Assembly: GCF_052076105.1 (NCBI RefSeq)
Contig: NZ_CP197245.1
Location: 3,906,001 to 3,970,000, forward strand
Length of the DNA stretch: 64,000 nucleotides
Direction of reading: 5' to 3'
From: Tardiphaga sp052076105
Lineage (GTDB): Bacteria; Pseudomonadota; Alphaproteobacteria; Rhizobiales; Xanthobacteraceae
Under the pieces are notes generated by a model that was given only the letters and a program-made list of their open reading frames with translations, was not told where the DNA came from and made no database searches. Positions within the stretch are counted from its first letter, which is position 1. The number at the start of each line of letters is the position of its first letter. The position numbers and the translations under genes were made by a program. Below, one piece after another: positions 58,060-64,000 of the stretch.

Positions 58060-58263
58060 TCAGCAGCGGTCACGCCGGGCGAGGCCAGCGACCAAAGCCC
58101 GGGTCTGAAGCGCTGCAGCGGAGATCGTCCGCCAGCCAAGCCCGATCAGGGCCCAGCGAAGGTCTCCCGACAGGACGAAAATTGTGCGTTCGAGCAGCCA
58201 TGCCCGGATGCGCCAGAGCCGGTCATCATGCGAAAATGCCTCGAGGCTATCGAAAGCGGTCAT
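58060..58263 (-). CDS. Small hypothetical protein upstream of the GST gene
   Basis: A 67-residue protein: hydrophilic N-terminus, 'RLWRIRAWLLERTIFVLSG', then an amphipathic or weakly membrane-associated segment and an Arg-rich end with Cys. I do not recognise a family. The ATG at 58263 has GAAGGA 8 bp upstream, it lies 58 bp before the GST gene on the same strand, and is divergent from the WYL regulator. These features favour a real gene. Confidence 0.55.
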   Translation of the reverse strand: MTAFDSLEAFSHDDRLWRIRAWLLERTIFVLSGDLRWALIGLGWRTISAAALQTRALVAGLARRDRC

Positions 58264-58367
58264 TGCAGAATCCTTCGTTCGTTTGAACCTGGCTCCTGTA
58301 TGACTGCCCCCTGCTGCCAACATGCTGTCAGCATCGACAGTGGACCCAACAAGACAGAGAGACGACC

Positions 58368-59066
58368 ATGAGACGCGCGGACCGCCTGTTTCAGATCATC
58401 CAGGTGCTTCGGCGCACGCGGAAGCCTCTAACGGCGGACGCCATTGCCGCCGAACTGGAAACGTCAAAACGGACGATCTATCGCGACATCGCGACACTGA
58501 TGGCGCAGCGCGTCCCAATCCGCGGCGAAGCCGGCATGGGCTATATCCTCGAACGCGGCTTCGACATGCCGCCGCTGATGCTGACGCCCGACGAGATCGA
58601 AGCCGCCGTGCTTGGCGCGCAATGGGTGATGGGCCACGCCGATCCGGCCTTGGCCAAGGCGGCGCAGGATCTCATCGCGAAAATCGCGGACACAGTTCCG
58701 GAGCGCCTGCGTCCGTTCGTGCTGGAGCCCGCAAGCCGCGCACGGCCGGATTTCCACGGCGCCGCCGACAGTATGGATATGGTGCAGATGCGGGCGCACA
58801 TTCATGCGGGCAAGAAGGTCCGACTGCTTTACCGGGACGAGGCCGGTCGGAACAGCGAGCGCATCGTCTGGCCAATCGCGGTGGGTTATCTGGAAGCCGT
58901 GCGGCTGCTGGCGGCGTGGTGCGAGCTTCGCAAGGATTTCCGCAGTTTTCGAACCGATCGCGCGATCGAGGCGCATTTCCTCGATGAGAAATATCTGGAG
59001 CGACGCGAAACGCTGCGCAGCAAATGGCGTAAGACGCTGAGCTGGGAGCGGCCACAGGATACCTGA
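58368..59066 (+). CDS. YafY-type HTH/WYL-domain transcriptional regulator
   Basis: A 232-residue regulator. The N-terminal HTH_11 domain is 'RRADRLFQIIQVLRRTRKPLTADAIA' in part with recognition helix 'ETSKRTIYRDIATL' (about 29-42). The WYL domain (about 140-215) has the altered triplet 'IVWPIAVGYLEAVRLLAAWCELR' in part, a form common in YafY. It probably senses a small ligand and controls the divergent small gene plus GST gene 104 bp away. Confidence 0.92.
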   Translation: MRRADRLFQIIQVLRRTRKPLTADAIAAELETSKRTIYRDIATLMAQRVPIRGEAGMGYILERGFDMPPLMLTPDEIEAAVLGAQWVMGHADPALAKAAQDLIAKIADTVPERLRPFVLEPASRARPDFHGAADSMDMVQMRAHIHAGKKVRLLYRDEAGRNSERIVWPIAVGYLEAVRLLAAWCELRKDFRSFRTDRAIEAHFLDEKYLERRETLRSKWRKTLSWERPQDT

Positions 59067-59122
59067 AACAACCCAGCCTGTGCACGGCTGGCGAAATCCA
59101 CCCGATCGCGATAAACCGCGGC

Positions 59123-59452
59123 ATGACAAGCAATGCAGTTACGATCAGCGACGCCAACCCGTGCCAGACCTGTGGTGCGTGCTGCTCATATTCCAGTAAC
59201 TGGCCGCGTTTCACCATCGAGGACGATGCCGATCTCGATCTGATCCCGGCCAAATATGTCAATGATCGCGAATCAGGAATGCGCTGCGACGGAGACCGCT
59301 GCAGCGCACTGACCGGCAAAATTGGAGAGGCAACAGCCTGTGGGATTTATGCTGTGAGGCCGGACGTGTGCCGGACCTGTATGCCCGGCGATCCCGAATG
59401 CGCTATGGCACGGCGCCGGCACGGGCTGCCTCTGCTGGCAGCCGCGGAGTAA
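59123..59452 (+). CDS. YkgJ-family cysteine cluster protein
   Basis: A 109-residue protein with Cys-rich motifs 'CQTCGACCSY' (about 14-23), 'MRCDGDRCSAL' (about 53-63), 'ACGIYAVRPDVCRTCMPGDPEC' in part (about 72-93). This Cys pattern defines the CxxCxxCC (YkgJ) family, which probably binds a zinc or iron-sulphur centre. Function unknown. It starts 57 bp after the WYL gene and may be in its transcript. Confidence 0.88.
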   Translation: MTSNAVTISDANPCQTCGACCSYSSNWPRFTIEDDADLDLIPAKYVNDRESGMRCDGDRCSALTGKIGEATACGIYAVRPDVCRTCMPGDPECAMARRRHGLPLLAAAE

Positions 59453-59463
59453 TCGGTATCAGC

Positions 59464-59880
59464 TCACGCCGTGACGGTGTGAGCGAGTTCCTTCTCGTCC
59501 AGCTCGTCGTCGAGATCATCATCCATCGGCGCCAGCGTCGAGAGCGGCTTGGTCGACAGCGTGATCGCCTTGCGGCTGTGATAGGCCGAAACCGAAGGAC
59601 GTGCCGCGGCGGTATCGTGCGACAGCGCATAGAGTGTGGAACCAACGCGGCCACCGAATTCGATCAGCTCACGCTCGCTACAGCTCGATGCGATCGAGAT
59701 CGCCAGAGCGTGCAGGTGACTGCGGCGATAGCAAAACAGAGCCAGCATGGCGCGGACATCGGATGAAACACTGGCCACGAGATGGGGCAGGCCATTTTCA
59801 TTTGCACGATACATCGCACCGAGCAGGTCTTCCTCGACGGGGCAAAAATCGTTCTCGAAAGCTTGACGGCTGGACCGCAT
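59464..59880 (-). CDS. Hypothetical protein
   Basis: A 138-residue cytosolic protein with a helical region 'FCPVEEDLLGAMYRANENGLPHLVASVS' in part (about 12-40), two Cys ('CYRRSHLHALAISIASSCSE', in part) and an acidic tail 'DDDLDDELDEKEL'. No recognised family; it resembles short conserved proteins of Bradyrhizobium relatives. ATG at 59880 with GAGGAGA 7 bp upstream. A CtrA-like box lies about 40 bp upstream. Convergent with the YkgJ-like gene. Confidence 0.65.
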   Translation of the reverse strand: MRSSRQAFENDFCPVEEDLLGAMYRANENGLPHLVASVSSDVRAMLALFCYRRSHLHALAISIASSCSERELIEFGGRVGSTLYALSHDTAAARPSVSAYHSRKAITLSTKPLSTLAPMDDDLDDELDEKELAHTVTA

Positions 59881-59918
59881 GGGGTTTCTCCTCGTTAATG
59901 AGGATGCGGTTGAATTTC

Positions 59919-59934
59919 CTAACGCGGGGTTAAC
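59919..59934. promoter_or_regulatory. Putative CtrA box
   Basis: CTAA-CGCGGGG-TTAAC, one change from TTAA-N7-TTAAC, 39 bp upstream of the ATG of the minus-strand hypothetical gene. Confidence 0.35.
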
Positions 59935-60036
59935 CAACAGCCTTAATGGCCGTCTGCGACTCTTGAGTAACAGTCTAAAATGTGGCAGCCGTGCCGCGAT
60001 ACCGCCACATTGGAACTCGATGCGTTCAAACGCGCA

Positions 60037-60426
60037 TCAGCTGTTGGCGACGATGAAGATCGCAAGGAAGAAGTCGGTCAGGTGATGCAGCGCCTGATCG
60101 ATGCCGATTAGCCACCAGAACCAGCGATGGCCCTGCGTGACGCCAAAATGCGACACGCACAGTCCTTTGGCCCGATCGATGGTGATGTGGATCGCGAAGT
60201 CGACCAGTCCAATGAACCAGAGCTTCGGCTGTACGACGGCCACGAACAACGTCGTGAGGACGCCATGGATTGCACAATGGACCAGGAGCGGCAGTGCCCA
60301 CCCGGTTCGCTGATCCTTGCCCATCGCCATCCAGGCGTTCTGTAGCAGGAAATCCGCGATCACGTGCTTGACGGTGAGGACCAGCATCCACCCGACGAGC
60401 CCGCCCAGAGCAATCGACGACGACAT
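60037..60426 (-). CDS. DUF3307 family membrane protein
   Basis: A 129-residue membrane protein with about three helices. The DUF3307 signature is visible as 'VKHVIADFLLQNAWMAMGKD' (about 19-38), 'LLVHCAIHGVLTTL' and 'DFAIHITIDRAKG', followed by 'DQALHHLTDFFLAIFI'. Function unknown. The ATG at 60426 gives the family length; a GTG 13 codons upstream is possible, and neither has a clear ribosome site. Stands alone between gaps of about 150 bp. Confidence 0.85.
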   Translation of the reverse strand: MSSSIALGGLVGWMLVLTVKHVIADFLLQNAWMAMGKDQRTGWALPLLVHCAIHGVLTTLFVAVVQPKLWFIGLVDFAIHITIDRAKGLCVSHFGVTQGHRWFWWLIGIDQALHHLTDFFLAIFIVANS

Positions 60427-60612
60427 TGCAGGAAACAACAAGCTGACGTCCCTCTTACCGGTCACGACAGAACGGCACGCCCAGCCCGCTCCGATCGCTC
60501 GCCCTATTTATGACACTCCAAAACCGGGAATGCACGCTGCCGAACCTGAAACCCACCGCTTCCTTGAAGAGCCACGTGATCGTGTAAACACCGCAAACAT
60601 GCCACTTCCGCG

Positions 60613-61458
60613 CTAGTTCATCACTGCATGGGCTCGGAGTTCACCGATCGCCCTGCGCAATTGGTCACCTTTCGGGTCGCGCGGCACCGCACGCGCACGC
60701 GTGATCGCGTCCGCCAGGTCGGTGATAGCCAGCGTCCCATCGAAGGCTGGCTTAGCCAGCCCGTCGATGATCTGGTGCCAAGCGGCCATGCCATGACGGT
60801 AGCCCGTGCCGTAACCTTCGATCATGGTGGCCGTCTGCACAATGGCCATTGCCGCGTCCGGCTGCTTGGTCAGTGCACGATCAATCATATGCAGCCAGCG
60901 TTCGACCCAGACGCGCTCGATCTCATAACGCGTCGACAACAGGCGCCACCGCCGTAGCCAAGATTCGAACTCAAGGCGCTTGATCCCCCAGATGCTCACC
61001 TTGCTGAAACGGATCGGCACCGTGCGATGCGCGCAATATATTCGTTCCAGCGCCCACATCAGGGGATCACCTACGATCTCCGGCAATGCCGACACCAACT
61101 CGTCGAGGCGAAAACGCCGTCTGTCGACGACAGGCGGCCGGCCGGGCATCACGGGCTCCTGCAGCTTGAGCTGCGCGATGCGGATCGGATCGTGATAGCT
61201 CATACGCATCGCGAGCAGCCGCGCAATCTCGCTGAACAATTCGTCGCTTACATTACGCCGTCCGACAAAGCGACGCAGCCGGTCGCTGTAGAGCTGCGCA
61301 TAAACCGCGCTCTGATAATTGATCAGCAGCGTCACGCCATCTTCCGCCACAGGACGCACCGCAGCCGGCAGGCCCACCGGCAAAACCGGCGCTGCAGGTT
61401 CGTTCCTGTTCGCCATTTCGGCGAGCGTGGAGCGGATGACGTTGATGAAGCCTGCCAC
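60613..61458 (-). CDS. Stand-alone DUF6537-like domain protein
   Basis: A 281-residue protein. 'INYQSAVYAQLYSDRLRRFVG' in part (about 46-66) and 'IARLLAMRMSYHDPIRIAQLKLQ' in part (about 78-100) resemble DUF6537, the C-terminal part of large indolepyruvate ferredoxin oxidoreductase beta-type proteins. No ketoacid-oxidoreductase gamma domain precedes it; residues 1-40 are a short Pro/Ala-rich leader. It may be a truncated or repurposed domain. It precedes nothing obvious in the pathway and lies 15 bp after the cNMP-binding gene, so the two are probably co-transcribed. Family call is from memory of the motif pattern and is moderate. Confidence 0.55.
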   Translation of the reverse strand: MAGFINVIRSTLAEMANRNEPAAPVLPVGLPAAVRPVAEDGVTLLINYQSAVYAQLYSDRLRRFVGRRNVSDELFSEIARLLAMRMSYHDPIRIAQLKLQEPVMPGRPPVVDRRRFRLDELVSALPEIVGDPLMWALERIYCAHRTVPIRFSKVSIWGIKRLEFESWLRRWRLLSTRYEIERVWVERWLHMIDRALTKQPDAAMAIVQTATMIEGYGTGYRHGMAAWHQIIDGLAKPAFDGTLAITDLADAITRARAVPRDPKGDQLRRAIGELRAHAVMN

Positions 61459-61473
61459 GAGAAGTCCTGATGC

Positions 61474-62133
61474 TTATGCGTGCTGCGGCGCCATTGGCAA
61501 TGCGGGCGCGTCCTGCTTCATCAGACGCGCTTCCAGCTTGTCAATATTCTCGAACAATCGCGCGCTGGCGAGACGCAGGAAGAAGAAACCGAATTCCGGA
61601 TTCTGCACGTAGAGCTCTTCGACCTGGCTGTAGCTGACGCTGAGCACCATGCCGGGTTCGATACATTCGAGCGTCTGGGTGCGTTCATTCGTCGGCGACA
61701 GCATACCGAGCTCGCCGACGATGGCGCCAACCGGCAATTCGATCCCGGACTCGACGAGACGATAACGGCCACTGACGATGTAGAACATGTCTTCGGCCTT
61801 CTCGTCCTTGTAGAACAGAATCTCGCCAGCCTTGCAGGGACGCTTGGTCATGAACGGCTTCAGCCATTCCATCGACAGGTCCGAATTTACCGACTTTTTC
61901 ACATCCTGGACCAATTGCAGCATCTGGCGCAGACGGTAGATGTTGAGCGGCAGCAGCACCGCATGCAGCGCCATGGTCGGATAGTTGTGGGTCGGAATCG
62001 AGATCGCGATCAGCAGGACATTGGCCATGATGCCGAATACCCGCAGCGGGATCATTGTGCGCATCGTGCAGGTCGCCACTACGAAGATGGTGGCGAAGGC
62101 ACTGCCGGCGTGATGGAGATAGGACATATCCAT
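61474..62133 (-). CDS. Membrane-anchored cyclic-nucleotide-binding protein
   Basis: A 219-residue protein. Three N-terminal membrane helices (about 8-75) precede a cNMP-binding beta-barrel (about 95-200) with 'AGEILFYKDEKAEDMFYIVSGRYRL' in part and the phosphate-cassette region 'VGAIVGELGMLSPTNERTQTLEC' in part, where the Gly-Glu pair and the 'NERTQT' Arg are kept. No helix-turn-helix follows, so it is not a Crp-type regulator. The layout recalls Popeye-domain proteins. ATG at 62133 is one of several possible starts. Probably a cAMP/cGMP-responsive membrane sensor. Confidence 0.82.
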   Translation of the reverse strand: MDMSYLHHAGSAFATIFVVATCTMRTMIPLRVFGIMANVLLIAISIPTHNYPTMALHAVLLPLNIYRLRQMLQLVQDVKKSVNSDLSMEWLKPFMTKRPCKAGEILFYKDEKAEDMFYIVSGRYRLVESGIELPVGAIVGELGMLSPTNERTQTLECIEPGMVLSVSYSQVEELYVQNPEFGFFFLRLASARLFENIDKLEARLMKQDAPALPMAPQHA

Positions 62134-62411
62134 GGGAGCAAACCGGGTTTCCAGGAACGGCCGCAACGTCACCTGCCAACATGAAGGACGGATGACCGGG
62201 CCTTTGCGTGTGCAATATAGCCCATCCGGTTAAAATAGCCCGTCTTGTAACCGCCCAAAATCACGGTCCGGTGCTCGGATTGACGTGCCATCCGGGTGCG
62301 GGCACGGTCCCCCGCCGCCGGCGCGCGAGGCGCGCGCCTTTAGATTCGACGCGTTTTCTGAACGCGAACCGGACATCCACTTCGCTCGAAAACGCTATGG
62401 AGAAGAACAAC

Positions 62412-63218
62412 ATGTCGGAAACGACGGAAACCGTATCTGACCAGTCCTCGCCACCCATTCTGACCATCGACGGCCCCCGCGCCACCATCCGCCTGAACCG
62501 CCCCCAGAAGCTGAACCGGCTGTCCCAGCTCGACCTGGACACCCTGATGGAGCTGTTCGATCGCATAGAGGCGGATCGCGCCGTCCGGGTGCTGGTCCTG
62601 ACCGGCACCGGCCGCGCCTTCAGCGCCGGCTTCGACCTCAACGCGATCTCCGAGCGGGCCGCCAGCACACCCAAGCCAGCGGCGGGGGGCTCCTCCGGAT
62701 CGGCCTTCGAGGCCGTGGCCAACCGACTGGAGGACCTGGCGCTGCCGACCATCTGCCGGCTCAATGGCGGCATCTATGGTGGCTCCACCGACCTGGCGCT
62801 GGCCTGCGATTTCCGGATCGGCATCGACACCTGCGAGATGTTCATGCCGGCCGCCCGGCTCGGCCTGCACTATTATAAAAGCGGCATCAAACGATATGTG
62901 AGCCGGCTCGGCGTCGACAATGCCAAGCGGCTGTTTCTCACGGCACAGAAGATCGAGGCCAGCGAGATGCTGCGGATCGGGTATCTCACCGATGTCGTGC
63001 CGCCCGAAGCGTTGGATGAGGAAGTCGACAAACTCGCCACCATCCTGGCAGGCAATGCACCGCTCGCCATGCGCGGCATGAAGCAGGCCATCAACGAATT
63101 CGCCCGCGGGGAGCTGGACGAGGCTGCGGCCGACCAGCGCGCGCGGGACAGCATGCGCGGCGACGAGATCAAGGAAGGGACCAAGGCGTTTGCGGAGAAG
63201 CGGGCACCGAGGTTCTAG
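62412..63218 (+). CDS. Enoyl-CoA hydratase/isomerase-family protein lacking usual catalytic Glu
   Basis: A 268-residue crotonase-fold protein. The oxyanion-hole segment 'AFSAGFDLNAI' is kept. At the first catalytic position the family's GGGxELA reads 'GGSTDLALACD' (Glu to Asp), and at the second the PE pair reads 'MPAARLGLHYYKSGIKRY' (Glu to Ala). Classical hydratase activity is therefore doubtful, and it may be an isomerase, hydrolase or non-catalytic member. The ATG at 62412 with GGAGAAG seven bases upstream is preferred over ATG 62397. Monocistronic; a REP-like element follows. Confidence 0.85.
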   Translation: MSETTETVSDQSSPPILTIDGPRATIRLNRPQKLNRLSQLDLDTLMELFDRIEADRAVRVLVLTGTGRAFSAGFDLNAISERAASTPKPAAGGSSGSAFEAVANRLEDLALPTICRLNGGIYGGSTDLALACDFRIGIDTCEMFMPAARLGLHYYKSGIKRYVSRLGVDNAKRLFLTAQKIEASEMLRIGYLTDVVPPEALDEEVDKLATILAGNAPLAMRGMKQAINEFARGELDEAAADQRARDSMRGDEIKEGTKAFAEKRAPRF

Positions 63219-63225
63219 AAATGCT

Positions 63226-63385
63226 TGTCATTCCGGGATGAGCTGCAGACGGCGTAGCCGGCGAAAGCTCAGACCCGGAATCTCGAAGTGCTCAGCCATG
63301 CCGGGATTCCCCACCACTCCGATTGGAGTGGCTGAGGTTCGCCCGCATGCGACTTCGTCGCATTCCAGCGCCCCGGAATGACAGT
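63226..63385. repeat. REP-like palindromic element 4
   Basis: TTGTCATTCCGGGATG... to ...CCCCGGAATGACAG with an internal second inverted repeat (CACTCCGATTGGAGTG) and 'CCCGGAATCTCGAAGTGCTCAGCC', closely like element 3 ('CCCGGAATCTCGACATGGCTGAAC'). It fills the convergent gap between the crotonase-like and nitroreductase genes. Confidence 0.78.
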
Positions 63386-63390
63386 CAAGA

Positions 63391-64000
63391 TCACTCCACA
63401 AACGTCGCCACATCTCCAAGCCCTGCCCGGCTCGTCCGGTAGCTGTTCACCTTGTGCTCGCGGTCCGGATAACCGAACGAGATACCGCAGACGACGCGGC
63501 GGTCGTCGCTCATGCCGAAATGCTGGCGCACCACAGCCGAGTGAAACGCCAACGCCGCCTGTGGCACGGTCGCAAGGCCGAGCGCCTGCGCCGCCAGCAT
63601 GAAATTGTTCACATAGCCTCCGCAGTCCACAGCGCCATAGACACCGAGTGCTTCATCCGACGTAATGATCGCCACATGCGGCGCGCCGAAGAAGTTGAAG
63701 TTCTGCAGAGCCTGCTCGGCATAGGCCGTCTTGTCGCCGCGTGCGATCCCCAGCGTGTTGTAGAGCTGGAAGCCGCTTTCACGGCGACGATCCAGATAGA
63801 CGCCGCGATATTCGCGCGGGAACGGGAAGTCACCGGAATTCGGCGTGCCCGCCGCCGCCACGGGATAGAGCACGTCGCGAAACTTCTTGGTGGCTTCACC
63901 TGACGTAATCGTCACCTGCCACGGCTGGCTGTTGCACCATGACGCTGTCTTCTGCGCGGCATTGAGAATGCGGTCGATGATGGCGCGCGGCACCTGCTCG
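63391..64000 (-). CDS. Nitroreductase family protein (5' end beyond window)
   Basis: At least 203 residues of an FMN-dependent nitroreductase-fold protein; the frame remains open through the window edge, so the start is missing. Visible motifs are 'ASWCNSQPWQV' (FMN-binding Ser-x-Gln-Pro-W), 'DCGGYVNNFMLAAQALGLATV' in part and 'VVCGISFGYPD' near the C-terminus. This subgroup carries an insertion around 'FPREYRGVYLDRR'. Function is likely reduction of nitro or quinone compounds with NAD(P)H. Terminates just inside a REP-like element. Confidence 0.9.
   Translation of the reverse strand, partial: EQVPRAIIDRILNAAQKTASWCNSQPWQVTITSGEATKKFRDVLYPVAAAGTPNSGDFPFPREYRGVYLDRRRESGFQLYNTLGIARGDKTAYAEQALQNFNFFGAPHVAIITSDEALGVYGAVDCGGYVNNFMLAAQALGLATVPQAALAFHSAVVRQHFGMSDDRRVVCGISFGYPDREHKVNSYRTSRAGLGDVATFVE

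Overview
The window looks like chromosome of a Nitrobacteraceae/Bradyrhizobiaceae alphaproteobacterium (Bradyrhizobium, Rhodopseudomonas or Tardiphaga-like). The signs are high G+C, a PhyR-NepR-EcfG general stress locus, a DUF3551 protein, many periplasmic binding proteins, hydroxycinnamate and 4-hydroxybenzoate genes, and intergenic palindromes of the 'GTCATTCCGGG...CCCGGAATGAC' type. I see no rRNA, tRNA, CRISPR array, integrase, transposase or insertion sequence. This is an inference from content; no database search was possible.

Region 1 (1-19.7 kb) is an envelope-stress and efflux region. An AI-2E family protein and a yqjD/yqjE-like pair (with a consensus EcfG promoter) come first. Then follow an RND efflux operon flanked by small secreted proteins, two paralogous sensor kinases, an RpoH-type sigma factor, a Gly/His-rich secreted protein and one OmpR-type regulator. 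A divergent operon encodes a type III polyketide synthase, a methyltransferase, an FAD oxidoreductase and an MFS exporter. Six intergenic gaps carry the same 16-bp palindrome, TTAAAT-N4-ATTTAA. In three of them a CTATCT hexamer lies exactly 21 bp downstream. This points to one local regulon that joins the RND pump, rpoH-like gene, secreted proteins and polyketide operon, probably controlled by the embedded two-component system. It is the best candidate here for an undescribed system.

Region 2 (19.8-27.8 kb) holds a DUF1446 (AtuA-like)/DUF4387/ABC-binding-protein operon divergent from a LysR regulator, and a complete NitT/TauT-type ABC importer. Region 3 (28-30 kb) is the phyR / nepR-ecfG general stress core with divergent EcfG-like promoters.

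Region 4 (30-55.6 kb) is an aromatic-acid uptake and catabolism region. Five tandem branched-chain-type binding proteins each have their own terminator. After them come a glycerate kinase, a MarR regulator divergent from livH-livMG(fused)-livF, two more binding proteins, and an operon of crotonase, feruloyl-CoA synthetase-like ligase and SDR. A TRAP/DUF3237/cyclase operon lies opposite pobA and a thioesterase. A similar AT-rich dyad (GTTAT[AG]-N3-TATA) occurs at the MarR/liv, crotonase and TRAP/pobA promoters. Seven interchangeable-looking receptors appear to serve one permease/ATPase set.

Region 5 (55.6-64 kb) has ordinary housekeeping and accessory genes: LysR, PPOX-type flavoprotein, GST, WYL regulator, YkgJ-like protein, DUF3307, a stand-alone DUF6537-like domain, a membrane cyclic-nucleotide-binding protein, a crotonase homologue lacking the usual catalytic glutamates, and a nitroreductase cut by the window end.
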